A DNA stretch of 64,000 bases. Origin: Anseranas semipalmata. Its lineage: Eukaryota; Chordata; Aves; Anseriformes; Anseranatidae. The stretch covers positions 174,898 through 238,897 of the forward strand of contig VXAA01005201.1 of NCBI GenBank assembly GCA_013399115.1. Reading direction: 5' to 3'. This document shows positions 47,780 through 60,819 of the stretch, piece by piece. The number at the start of each line of letters is the position of its first letter. Position 1 is the stretch's first letter. The notes under the pieces were generated by a model, which was not told the origin of the DNA, made no database searches, and worked only from the letters and a program-made list of their open reading frames with translations. The position numbers and the translations under genes are program-made.

Positions 47780-48290
47780 TGATTAATTAGGTACTCCTAC
47801 CCCCAGCACTTGAGAGTGATTTATTGAGACACATCTCTAACCTGATCCATTGTGCTGACTGGATTAATGGAGTGAGCTAGAGAAATTCACTGGCAATGTT
47901 AGATACAGAGCAGGAAAGCATTAACCCTTGGAGCTTTCTTATCTAGCCTATTGACAGAATATTAATTATGACAAAACATACACGTCTCACCTAATTATCT
48001 TTTGATAGCTAAGCATATATTTTTATTCATGCGTGATGAAGATACTGGAGTGAAAATCATTTGCGCATAAACATTTTAGAAAAATATGGAGATAATGCTG
48101 AATTTACAGGGTCCACTGTAAACAGAAGACTATAAATGTCTTCCATTAATTCTTGACCATTTACTTTAGATTATTAGAACAATCGATGCAGCAAGTAAAA
48201 GAAGTTGTTTTGGAATATAAATTGGGGCATCATTAGATTGCATATATACAAACACTCATGATGCATTATAAATGCTGTGTTTTTCCTGTT
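47780..48290. promoter_or_regulatory. Candidate conserved noncoding element with homeodomain motifs
   Basis: Three TAATTA cores (47784-47789, 47963-47968, 47992-47997) and a bicoid/OTX-type GGATTA (47861-47866) lie within about 215 bp of repeat-free sequence. They are followed by ACAATCGATG, a SOX-like word, near 48180. TAATTA is the core recognised by many LIM and paired-class homeodomain proteins. AT-rich DNA produces such hexamers by chance, so clustering alone is weak. Testing needs an alignment with other birds or mammals. Confidence 0.25.
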
Positions 48291-50655
48291 AAGCCTGTCT
48301 CTAGCAGGCTTCTCAAACTTGGGCCCATTTCTGAAGTCACGTAGTTAAATGGCATTTACTAAACCAAACTTATACTCCAGGTTACTGTCTCACTCAGAAC
48401 TTGAGACATCAGCTTTACGTGCCTGGAAGTCACACTGTACAAGCTGATTTTAATAGCCACCCTATCCAGCTTTCTGAGGTGGAACAGGTGCGTCCCACAA
48501 GGTGGGAAGTGCTAGCACAGTCTCCAGGCAGACTTCAGTGGCTTCAGAGATCTATTCTCTTCTTCCTGGGGGAGCAGGATCACCACATCTCACACAAGGA
48601 GTATCTGCTTCCAGCAGTGAACAGGGCTGTGAGTGCAGTTTATTTGTCTAGTATTGCATATGCTAGTTCATGCTTGCAGGATGATATTCCTCAATCACCA
48701 CCACAAGTAAATGTGAATGACCACTTATTCAGTGGACTTTTCACAAAATTGAAGAAGAGTTCTGTTCAAAAACACAAATGGGCAGGAAAAGGGAAGAGAA
48801 ATAGTCCCTAAAAATTGAAAGCATTTTGTTTCAAGATTTTCAAAATGAAACATTGTTGATTTTAAAAAACAGAAGGAATGAAAATAAAGTAAATAAAAAA
48901 AATCATTTTGTGCCAATTAATATTAAACCAACAAACATTTTAAAGTTCAAGATTTTTAGTGATTTAACTAATGAAAAGAGAAACAGAATAAAAATATTCA
49001 GTTTAGTCCTACCTGAATGGAAATTATGTTCAGTTAATCCAGAAAGCCACTATTTGCATAGCCATTATCACTGTATCTATACATTTTGGCTATGTCTAGA
49101 CTTTGAGGCAGTTATGCTCTAATATTGCCATTTACAGTCCTGGTGCCCCAGTTCTGGTTTGCCCTGATGGGACACTGGCTGCATTAAAGGCAAAGGAACA
49201 CTTTGCAGAACCATTTTTAGCCTTCTGACACAACTAGCAGAGATACTTAGAGTTACATCTGTTAAGTTTTTATCATAAAAACATAGATCAGCACCATAAG
49301 GCCAGTCATTTTTGCTAGCAACTGAGCTGCTATTTCAGAGGGATACAGGGAAAGTGGGTATAAAACACCTCTTCTCCTGTTCCCTGCCCTGCTTCTCTTT
49401 CTTTCTCTGTTATTCCAAGGGTCTACAATGTAAGCACTTTTTTCTCAGAAGGATAAATTAGTCCATCATTAAGTTTTTTTGTTTGTTTTATTCTGCAGTG
49501 AGATTTGTGCCTTGGGTAGATTGTTTGAATATAATTTGGTCATCTCTACTCCATACAACAAGCATTTCTGTGAAAACAACATAGACATATTCCAGATGAT
49601 CATCTCAGATGATCTAGCTCTGTATAATATCACATTATATGTCATATCTGACCACAACCCTTTTTCTGTATAGCTTGAGGTTTGCCTTCCCAGGAATCTG
49701 CTATGATTGGTACAGTCAAGGAGAACAGAAGCTCCAGTACTCAAACAGTTTATTGGTTTCTAAGCAGAGAGAAAATTAATCCACTCCTCCCTTTGCCCTC
49801 TCTATATAAATGTTTGACATCAGGACAAGGCTACAATGTCCCTGTTAATACTTTTATTCTGTATTTTTATTCTTTGTAAGCTGGTCTTTTCATAAGCTCT
49901 TTCTAGGCATGCAGGCCAAGGACATACTATAATTAGAATTTTAGATTTAAGTTATTTCTTAGAAATGCAGGACATTTCTAAGATGAATGAAGACTATGTT
50001 AAATGACCAGAACCTCACCAAGACTGTTTTAGCCTTTCACACTTAGGAAACAGAAGAGGGTAGAAAACCACTTTTCCAAACTGGGAAATCTCCCTTGTCA
50101 CCCCACAACTGAACTGTCTGCCAGGCAGAGGAAGAGGTTACAGGAGCAGTCACTGCAGAGTGGTCTTGTCCCAGGATCTCACAGTGCAGCCTGGATTTCT
50201 CCTGATGTATAACTCTTAAAACATTTACTGACCAAGAGTGATGTGAAAGATGGATGCTCAGTAAGAAGTGCTTAATTAGGATGCAAAGGTTTGCTAACAA
50301 AACTGATTTATTTCCTTTTTTTGTCACTCTCCATGCTCTGGACAGCATGACAATAAGGGACAGTTTGAGGAAGCCAAGAATGAGGGTACTTTTCATTTAA
50401 AATAGTCACTGGGATTTATAATCTAGCTGCCTGAGACTTATCTGTAATGCAAGTAATTACATCAGTCTACCAGTATGACACTGCTGCAGGAATAATAGAA
50501 CATAAGAAAACATGTTTCAGATTTAGACATCACAGAGAAGATTCTGCTTAGATACTGGAAACTGGAGCAGGAGAATGGCTAAATGACCTCTCAGGGTCCC
50601 TAACATTTCTTTGATTTTATTAATATTGCTTATAACTGCCTGTTTGGTTTTGGTG

Positions 50656-50718
50656 TTATTTTATTTTATTTTATTTTATTTTATTTTATTTTATTTTATT
50701 TTCTTCTTCTTCTTCTTT
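50656..50718. repeat. Compound (TTTTA)n(CTT)n microsatellite
   Basis: About nine TTTTA units run directly into about five CTT units. It is entirely T-rich on the plus strand. Confidence 0.93.
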
Positions 50719-52050
50719 TATTCACAATAATAAGCATAGACTTTGAAACAAAAGAAACAAAAAAGATAAAACTGAAAATTGCTTGTTTAAATTATTTTCC
50801 CTGCTCAAAATCAATTTTGAATTATTCATAATAGAGTGGGGAAGGAAGAAAAGTAGGAGACTGAAAAATGGCATGGTTCAAGCTGTGCTATTGTGTGTAA
50901 TATCCTAACTAACAATAATGCCAAAGGTAGGAATAATGCTGGTAGGAATGCTACAAGGTGAAGGGTTCCTTGCTGTGTGTCTCATACTCTTTTCCTTAGC
51001 AGTGCTACAAGTCAGAAGTAGGTGAAACACAAAGCTGTTCTTGGATAACAATACTTATAGACAGTAAGTAAAAATATTTTCAGGATGCTTACAGTCTTAT
51101 AAAATGTATGTATGTGTATACATATAAATGTTACCTATACATTTACACAGATATAAGATAGATAATGCATAAATCATGCATATTTAAATAGAATGTAAAA
51201 TGTTATTTAGTGCCTAAATTTCCCTTACTCCTGACTGATTGATGTCCAGAGAATATTTTCTACTGGAAAAATTCTGCCTGCAAGACAAAATCTCAGTGTC
51301 TGTTTCTGCAGATTTCAATTTACACTCCTCAATACCAGTTTTACCCTTGGACAAGTTTGCTCCTACATCTCCTTGGCATACAGCCTAATGTGTTCTCTAG
51401 CCCACACAGGCATGTGGTACTTAACCAGGTCAGATTTCTTCTTTAAACTCCACCTCTGATGGTGCTTCCACTCTTCCTGTGGTTCTCACCTTTGTGTGCA
51501 GTGGATGCTGTTTAACGAAAAATTAGACAGCATTTGTTCTCATGGCCACCCCACCCCCCACCAAAATGGTTTCTATTAAGCATATCTTTTTGATCCTTAT
51601 CTCACAGTTGTACATTTTGTTGTGCTCACATTAGATAATAGCTGGTGTGATTTGTGGTCCAGCCAGAACTGTGAGATTGGGATCTTCAGCCCGAGCTGTG
51701 CAGTTGCATGTGACAAGGGCTAATTGGTGGCCAGCTGCATAGGGCAGGGAAACAGAAAGTCAATAGATGGAAGGGATAGAGCACATACATCCCCTGTGTG
51801 GTTGCATATAGGGTGGCAGTCAGCAGAAGAAACACATGAGCCAGGGTCATTAGATTATTTAGCGAATCTGAGACGTCTACAGAAAGCTGGTATATATGAC
51901 AAAGGACAGAGGTGAGACTACTTTGTGAAGCAGCACCTGCAGACCAGGAGATACATGCTAAGCATTTCAAGTGGGACTAGAAGCTTAAGTTAAGCAACTG
52001 AATTGATCCTTTACAGTCTATATATGTATGTATAAAGGTATATACATTAT

Positions 52051-52102
52051 GTATGCATATATGTGTATGCATATATATATATATATGAACATATATGCAT
52101 AC
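52051..52102. repeat. AT-rich inverted repeat / hairpin
   Basis: GTATGCATATAT occurs at 52051-52062 and 52065-52076. Its exact reverse complement ATATATGCATAC lies at 52091-52102. The second left arm and the right arm form a perfect 12-bp stem around a 14-base AT-rich loop. The wider stretch from 52016 is a degenerate TA/TGTA microsatellite, so the palindrome may be a by-product of alternating purine-pyrimidine sequence. Confidence 0.75.
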
Positions 52103-54498
52103 GTATGCTTTACTTGCACCTTTACTGTAAAGTAAGTCAGCTGGAGAATACTATAAAACAACCCCTGAGTTTTATCTCACATGTCAAGCTCTTCAAGCGA
52201 GTAGTTTGAAAAAAACTCATGAGACGCTGTCGAAGGACTATATATGGGTGTTGGGGCAGGATTTAGCATTTGTGTAGGGGCACACTGGCAGATGGGAAAT
52301 ACACAGAAAGAATGTTTTTTGCATGTTTGCACAGTTTCTATCTCAATGAGATTACAATCGTAATGAAATTGTGAACCATGACAAGAGCTCCTAGGTGCTG
52401 CCACAGAACAAATAGTACTTTGGAGAAAATAAAAGCAAACACGGACTCAGGGCCAATTTACTGTAGAGAGAAAAGAACATTTTGTGTCTGACTGAAAGGG
52501 TAGGAATGGGCACAAAAACAAGTATTTTTAACTTGCAGCACATCAATTAGTTTATGATAACTGTTCATGTGCACACATTTTCCCCATAGAAACTGCTTTG
52601 TAGGTTGGCCTTTTTTCATGGACTGAGAAGTTATTCCTCATAACTTCAGTTTTCTGCAGTAAAAGGCTATGCACACAGGTGACATGTCAGAATAGTGTAC
52701 ACACTATACATCCTAGCAGTGATTTATTCATGTGATTGTAGTGGCTGAGGATGGAGGATCCTTGACAGACTGTCCTGACACACCTCGGCTGATCCAAAGT
52801 CTCTCAGCTTGCTGGGATCAGTGGGATATAAGCCCAGAACTAATGACATTATGCATGGAAAGAACATTTCCATGGAATGAAAGTCCATTTTCTGTAACTC
52901 TGGCCTGGTATTACTCTTCCCTATAAACACTGACCTCTCACTATTTTTGCTGACTTCCCGCATTTCTGCTTTTTCTATGAGTAACAATTCCATGCATTAC
53001 TTTTGTTTCCTCTCTGAGTACATGGCTACTTCCTTTCAAAATATTTAAGCAGCCTGTAGATTGTACTAAGCAGTTAATATCACACTTAGATTTAAGCACA
53101 TACTGGATTTTGCTGTGTTCCCTTTAGAAAAGTGCTTGAGTTGTTCTGAATTAAATGGGATTTGAGCTCTTATATTATTTCCTGATTTGGAGCCTTTCTG
53201 AGGTTTATTCAATCAAATGCAAAATCTTTATTCATGCCTCTATAAAACACATCTATTTTAAAGCCAAAATGAACCACGAGAACATATAGTCCAACCTGTT
53301 CTATAATAAACCAAAGAACTCACTCAGATATGCCGATGTAAGGTAAAACATACTATATAAACTACTAGAATAAAAGAAGTAAAGCAGTTAAGAAGCTGAG
53401 GAAGCAGAATCTCATTTTAACATGATACATTAAGGCAATATGATATTGATATAAAATACAACCATATATGAAGCTCTTATTCAAGTAGCAAGGCATTTTC
53501 AAACTGTGGATAGTAATAATTCCTGCCTAAATGGAGTCTCTTTGCAATTTTTAAGCATTAGGAAAGGAAAGAACAGAGAATGATGACTAAAAGTCTTTAG
53601 CAGAGATTTCCTTCCAGATGCCACTGCAACTTGCTTTGGGGATCAAAAAATTCCCAACTGGTGCAGTATTATTTGATAAGCACTTCTTTTTTTTTTTTTT
53701 TTTTTCAGATTCTTCTAATGTCCTCTATATGCATTGTTATAGGATGAGATCAGCTTCCAGTTGTGCAATTAGGAATGTGAATAACATCTGCCACATTTGG
53801 TTTGTTCACTCATGCGAAAACCCAAGGGAGTGAAATACATAGAGGATTGCTTTGTTTTGAGAAGAGGCAAGGTAGCACATTTCATAATTATATCATTTCA
53901 ATAGCTATGGCTATAAGTTTATACTGGAGAAGGCAGGATGTATAAACACACTTTGCACCCGATGAGAAAATGATACAGCTTAGGAGATCCTCTGTTCTTC
54001 TACATTTTTGTCTCAAGCTCACATCAGTCCCCTTCATCACCACCTCATCAGAACAAATGAGGATCTTTTTGAAGGAGTAGGCAATTTGTCCCAGTGCCAG
54101 TATTATGTTGTTTTTTTTTTCCCCCTCAGTATTTCTTTTTTTTTTTTGGCGGTGCTGTAAAAGCCTTGTGGAGGTAATTCAAACTTCCACAGAGAGATAG
54201 AAATGAGAGAGGTAATGAGCTGAAGTTATAAACAACAATGTCAGAACTATTAGCAATATTGGCACCCTGTGCCCTTTCCACAGAGTCAGTAAACAAGTTC
54301 AAGAGAGGTTGTATGCCATCAGGATCCATAGCTTTTCCATTAGTGCCAGACCTTCCATTGTTTCGGGAAAGATACAAGAGGAGAACATGATAACTCTACC
54401 AGAAAATGCATCCTTCATACACGCTAGTTAATGGAGAATAAAAATGAAAAAATGAAGGTGTTCCCATGATATAAAAGTGGTTCACGATATAATAAGGA

Positions 54499-54933
54499 TG
54501 TTAAGGTACTAGAATGTGTCCAGAGGAGGGCAACAAAGCTGGTCCCAGGGCTGGAAGGCACGTCCTGTGAGGAGAGGCTGAGGACCCTGGGTTGTCCAGT
54601 CTGGAGAAAAGGAGGCTCAGAGGCGGCCTCTCTGCTCTCTGCAACTTCCTGAGGACGGGAAGTGGGCAGGGAGGTGCCGGTCTCTGCTCCCTGGTCACCT
54701 ATGACAGGACGCATGGCAATGGCACAAAGTCAGACACTGGAGCAGGCTTCCTAGAGAGCTGGTTGATGCCACATGCCTGTCAGTGTTCAAGAGGCATTTG
54801 GATAATGCCCTCACCAATACGCTTCAACTTTTGGTTATGATCTTTGAAGGTTCCTTCCAGCTGAACTATTCTATTCTATTCTATTCTATTCTATTCTATT
54901 CTATTCTATTCTATTCTATTCTATTCTATTCTA
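54499..54933 (+). mobile_element. Old CR1 LINE 3' part, plus strand
   Basis: Decayed CR1 sequence beginning around GTGTCCAGAGGAGGGCAACA and continuing through GGAGAGGCTGAGGACCCTGG, GTCTGGAGAAAAGGAGGCTC, ACCTATGACAGGACGC and GATGATCTTT-like 3' UTR (here TATGATCTTTGAAGGTTCCT). It is different enough from the other copies (shorter C-terminal part, no octamer tail) to represent another subfamily. Instead of ATTCTRTG octamers, the end is a long pentamer array. Frames are broken and the copy is inactive. Confidence 0.9.
54866..54933 (+). repeat. (TTCTA)n array at a CR1 tail
   Basis: About thirteen perfect TTCTA/CTATT pentamers start directly after the CR1 3' UTR word CAGCTGAAC, exactly where the family tail (ATTCT-containing units) is expected. 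The most direct reading is expansion of the CR1 tail into a microsatellite. Confidence 0.95.
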
Positions 54934-57900
54934 ATTCTTATGTAGCTGAATTTTGGAAAGTTTTCAATTTCTTCTTTTTATTTTTTTTTCTAAGCAACAA
55001 AAAGTCTTTCAGCTTCTAATAACTTATACATTTATATATATATATATACACTTACATTACCACTGCTAAACAATAATCAAATCAGTCCCAAATTTTATTC
55101 AGCAAATCTTTTCAATACTTCAACTTATTCCCAGTGATGAAGACTCAGTTATGAAGGTACCACACTCAGATCTGAACAAAGACATCAAACTCTGATCAAA
55201 GGCATAGCTCTAGAAATACCTTTGCAACGCAGTCCATGAAGCTAGAGAGCTGGGAGATCCGTCTTCCACTCAAATACAGGACATAAGACTTGCAGACTGC
55301 CCATTCTTCTTCTCATGCTGGTGGAGAGAAGGTGGCAGAAAACATACTGTTGGACCATCTCTGTGGCTTGGGTAAGGACAGCATCAAGGTCTTTGTTCAT
55401 CTCATCTCAGGCATGGGGGAGCCCCTGCTGCAGTGGACTTTTCTAAATCTGACAAAAGCTGGTCTTTGTTTCTAACATGGAACCACTAATGAGATCTTTT
55501 AAATCATAGCAGTAATTTTTTTCTACTAATCCAATGGTTGCTAAAGTCAGGGTTTTTCCCATTCACAGGTAATTTAGCCCTCTGATAAACTCTCAGTAAG
55601 ATTATGTTGTTATTGCAGTGCTATGATTTCTATGTGATTTTCAGGTACCTTTCATATTTTGATTGATAGGAAAAAGCCTGAAAGATTATTTGGACGTTGA
55701 TAAAACAGTAAAATCGATACACTCAAAACGGCTGGAATAGCTCCAAACTTAAATAAAAACAAATTATTTATAACAATTCCCATTGTTTAAGTATATGTAG
55801 GTTAAAAAATTTTATTCAGTATATAACTGAAGAGGCAGTTAGGGAGTGTGATAGCAAGTTAAAAGTTATAAGTTTCACATATATTTATGCACTGGTCAAC
55901 TATCATTTTCTGTATAATATTTATCTCTGTCATAGCTCAGAATGTATATGTACTCATATGAAAACATATGTCAACCAGCATAAAAAGGCATTACAAGGTA
56001 GTTATATGTAGTCCTTTGAGTTTTGGAACACTCGCAATGTACACCATGACATATCTTAATCAAATTTTGATGTGGAAAGGAATTTTGCAAGGATGGAGTG
56101 CAAATATGATTATGTAATAAAAGAAACAATATTTTCATAAGCTCTAGCTGTACTCTATCATGACAGTCCTTATGACAGTCTTCTTTGTATGGATAGAATT
56201 AAATACCTTTGTTTCAAACTTTTTTTGGGGGTATTGTTTTTAATAGTTTGGTCAGTGATATCGTCAAAGGTTTCCCTGGCAATGATATTTTATTCCACAG
56301 TGCTGAGCTGTACCTTTTAGTTTTATGCTACTTGATTTCACTGGATGTGCTCTCTAGCCTTTCAAGTTTATTTGTATTGGGCAAGAAGCCAATGGTGTTA
56401 ATGCATGGAAACCAGGTAGCTGTCAGGACTACTGCAGCAGCATGTCTAATTTTGTTATATTAAAGCTGTCACAAAACATTAAGTAAGAGATTATATGAAG
56501 TACGCATAGGACAAATAGTTTATAATATAATAAACTAATAAAGTTTTGAACAAGATAAAACATGATCCTTTTTATGATATTTTCCTCTTTTTTTTTCTGG
56601 TTTGCTCATGTTATTCCCCATTCTTTTCTAAATAATTGCTGAAAATCTGAGTTGTGAACCTCTGTCCATCTGTTTACCTATTTATACAAATTTATATTTA
56701 AAGTTTTTTTCCATGCCATAAAGATCTTTTTTGTAGTTCTGTTTCTCTGCGTATCTTTCTAATGCTTACAGGGAAGAAACTAACTTTGATGACCTCAGTA
56801 TACTATGCCTACAACAGTGAAGTTTTAATCTTGCTTGGGTCCTTCAGATGTTGCAGCAATACAAAAAAAAAAAAAAAATCATAAATGGAGGTACTTCTCT
56901 GGCCCTAGAGTGGCACAAATACATTTTTAGCTCCATTTTATGAATAAAATATTCATCAGTAATAGAGTGTTATGCCATGCCCATTTCAGAAAATAGAAGT
57001 TACAGGAAACAGTACATTCTGGCTGAGGAAATCTGGAAATGCAAAGTGCTGACTTGATAGCCAAGATGTGACTGGTGTACAGATTCCCTAAGATGTCTCA
57101 AGAGGTAGCTTTTCTCTCTGGAGCAATAAAAATCAAAGCTTAGAATAAGTAGTTGCAGATCTATCTATATGTGAGAATGCATCTAGATATCAAGGAACTT
57201 ACCTATACTATCAAGTTGATTTGGCCATCGTTTTGTGCCAGTCCTCCTGCCTGGTCATTCACATCTCACATATATTAGTTCTCATGCAGGAAGAGTGGAG
57301 TAAGGAGAAAGGCCAGGGGAAAAACCCGTTACAGGTTTGAAGACTGTCAAGATCCCCCACGCATGTGGCTTTAGGTCCAGTCCAGTACTTCACCATTAAA
57401 AGTAAAGACACTTTCAGTGCAGAAAGTGGTTCACAGCACCCATCTGTCTGCTAACTACTACTCCTTCCATCTTAGTAAACTAACTCAGGTATTCAGAGAT
57501 TGTGAATAAACTTTCTGTCCTCCCACAAAAGCTATACGAAATAGAGACTGTGGTAGGGTGTTTGCTCCTGACTCACTGTTGTGTTTTGCTTTTGAATTTA
57601 ACATGCAGATTTAGGCTGATTAACCATGATCTGAGCTATGACAGGGTCAAAGACATATGGTGGCACATGAAAGGACAGCTGCCTACACAGTTTCAGTGAG
57701 ACAATGTTTGCAAGAAAGACCCCAACTGTGGCAGTGTTGCAGACCTTTCAAGGAGGTCTCTGCTTCTCTCTGTTCTCTGAAAGGCTCTCTCTGCAAATTT
57801 TTGTTAACCCTCAAACAGTATTGTTCTTTCCTTGATTCACTGACAGTTTCTTCCTAGGTTTTCTTGCATTTCAGTTCAGAAAGGAGCTTTTTCAGTTCAA

Positions 57901-60819
57901 AGCTTGTTCAAAGATTGTGCTGTTCAGCCTTACAGCAATGAGGGGGTGGAAATAATGTTGGTTTTTCTCCTGCTATGTAAACTGTGGTTAAAAAAAAAAA
58001 AATGTGCTAGCCACCACTTGCTTTTTTTCTGAACCTTAAATCTGACAATATCTGTTGTATGTACTGTGAGAAAAAGGAGACTAAAACTATACTGGAACAT
58101 GATCTAAGGAATAATTTGTATAAATCCTATTTCATGTCATGCTGTCTTCACTGGAAGGATTCTGGAACCCAGGAAACAGGGAGTAAGAGGAAAAAAAAAA
58201 AAAAAAGAAAAGGAATTTTTCTCCCTGATCTTTCCATCAGTTCCCTGATACTAGTATTGGCTAAGAGGCAGCAGCTCACGATGGAGGAGTGGTGATCAGT
58301 GCAATTTGCTCTAATTATTCCTGCCTGGGAGAGGTGAGACAACCCAGACTGCCAAAATGTGACCCTGGTGCTCCCCAGGGGATGTCAAACTGGAAATGCC
58401 ATAATGTAGAGCTTGGTTATAAAAATGGGAAGGGGATTCAAGAATGCTCAGGTGGAGATCTCTGACCTGTAACTAATGTTCCGCAGTTTCAGTCCTGATC
58501 AGACTTGGTACACCTATGGAATACCTATGGCACCAAGCTGCTCATACAGATTCTTAGTAATGTGAAGGTGCAAAACTAGGTAATCTGGGAAAAGATAGTA
58601 AAAAATAGGTATCTCTAAAATTTAGACACCTCTAGGATTGTTAAGCTTGTTTAAACTAAGATTGTTTAAGATCATTGGTACTGGCTCAATGCTTTTGAGT
58701 TCAATCTCTGCACAAGAACCCTTTAATTGTGCAGTATTTAGAAATGCATGGCTGGAGTTCATTGGTTTTGTAGAATTTCTGGAAAAAACCAGAATCCAGA
58801 GTCATTTCAATTTACCTGCTTGGTTTCCATAATAGTGTCCGTACAGTATTATCTGGACCATTATTAATCACATCTATATATTTCTTTTTAATTACTTTTA
58901 AACAAACTTTTAATGAAGACTAGACATCTGGAAATAGAAACTACAGGCTTGGAAAACATACTCAGCTGTACTCATTTAGGTGAGTTATTGACATTTAAAC
59001 TGAATTCAGTAACACAAAAATGTTTCTGATAATGCAGATTTCAGAAATTAGCATCTATCAACGCTACAATGAACCTGGTACAAAGAATCACCATACTTTG
59101 TTGCTGAAATAGTTAACAAGTAATTTGGCACACTGCTGGGAAGTAATTTCTCTTATTTGAGTTGGGCTAGGGCTGGCATTCAACCTTGAAAAAATATTTC
59201 ATTCAAAAATCTGTTCCTAGACTTTTATATTTAAAGGAATTCATAAACTGTAACAAAGCCATTTCAGCTGAAGTATTGAAATGGAAAAAGGTACTTTTCA
59301 TCCTGTATTCATCTGCCATTGTAGAAATTCAGAAAATTCTTTACATTTTACTATCAAGAAAACTACATAAGTACTAGTCTTGTTTAGAAGAAGACTCAGT
59401 GGGTATTATACAAGACTCTTGACAGTTTGTTTCCTTCAGGTACCATGATTTTACATTTGAATTTGACCCAAGTGATGTGCTGAGAAGTGTTCAGCTGATA
59501 AAAAACAGTCTTCTGTGAAACTGTCATATTTTTGGCTCATTTTAATAGGCAGTAGTTTCATGTCAAAGAGACACTTCACATTTGTTACAATTGGCAGCAT
59601 GTTTTTTTTAAGAAGATATAAAGCCCTGATTGGAGCAAGCTTGTCACCAGAGATGCAGCCTCAAGCCCTTACAGTCATACAAGCCCTCTGCAATTTGCTT
59701 AGCAGGAAACTGGCACGAAAATTGTGCCACTGAACTAATGAGAAAGAAAAACTCCTTGAAGTCAGTGCAATTTTGGATACCCTCATGTTAACCATTCAGA
59801 TGGAGACCACTGCGTGACCTTCTCTATTTCATATGGAGGTTTTAGTCTGATCCTCCTCAGAGATGTGTTTTATGCAGTTGTGTCATTTACCTGCTGTTTG
59901 CCATATCCTAATACTGTTTTTGTTATTGGTCATATTCAAACAAATTCAAAAGGCAGAATAGTGGTGGAAAACTTAAGGAAAATTGTTTCTGTAAATTTCC
60001 TGAAAATCAATGTAAACAGAGGAGAGATCCAACTCAGAACTCCTGCTGAGCAACAAGTATTACACACTCTTCTTGGCAGCAGGCTGTTGGCCAATTGGCA
60101 CAGGAGCCCTGGCCAGCTAATCAGCCTGCACAAAGCTCAAGACTCGCTGTAGCATGAGCTGCTACTTGTGAGTGAAGGTATCCCTGGGACTAGGGAGGGA
60201 AATGGAGTTACTGCAGTTAGAGGATAAGAGTGAAGGGATTTATGTGACAAAGGATACAAACCTATGAGAAATCAGGCTTTGTTAACTGCATTGCACACCA
60301 ACAACTTTGTTTTATCTAGACCTAAATTTATTATAGTAGAAGGAAGCTTTATAAATGCTGTAATAAAAGGAGTGTGTAAATTGAAATATGCTGGATATAA
60401 TTGCTGGGTTAGTAGTGAATGATTTATAATTATATTAAGAGAAAAATATTCACTTGTATTACATAATAATCCCTATATCCAGGTATTATTTCTAAAAACC
60501 TGTTTCAAAATCGCATAGGTAAAACTCAATCTGAAGCCTTCCATAATGAGTTAAAAGCTGTCTTGCAGGGGACATGGCTTAGAAGTATCTTGTATTTGTT
60601 AGATATTATGAAGTCAAAAAGGAACTTCCTTTGTACAAAGTTTGTAAGGAATGAAATGTGCTAAGAGGACAGTGATAGAAATCTGCAGAGGCAACACATT
60701 CAAATATTCCTATGTAAGCAAATATTCCCTGCAAGCCCTTTTCCTGCAGAGTCATTGCCTGCTGTGGAAGCTGTTTGGGCACATAACTCAGGAAGAATCA
60801 CTGCAAGTCACTGCCACTT
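54934..60819. other. Unique noncoding stretch
   Basis: Nothing recognised as a gene in 5.9 kb. Short low-complexity parts: (TA)n near 55032-55050 and A runs at 56863-56878, near 57989 and near 58191. The longest frame is 112 codons (59814-60152, +), without motifs that I recognise. Confidence 0.55.

Larger units (their letters stand above)
46313..54498. other. Long unique noncoding stretch
   Basis: 8.2 kb without a recognised gene. It contains the candidate element at 47.78-48.29 kb, the (TTTTA)n(CTT)n array at 50.66 kb, the inverted AT repeat at 52.05 kb and a T19 run at 53687-53705 followed by CAG. The longest frame, 136 codons at 48401-48811 (+), opens with TTG, has no ATG at all and shows no domain that I recognise. 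I read it as chance or at most a decayed exon. Confidence 0.5.

Noticed and set aside
50043..50396. Minus-strand 117-codon frame
   Set aside because: No family resemblance and no splice or promoter context. Likely chance.
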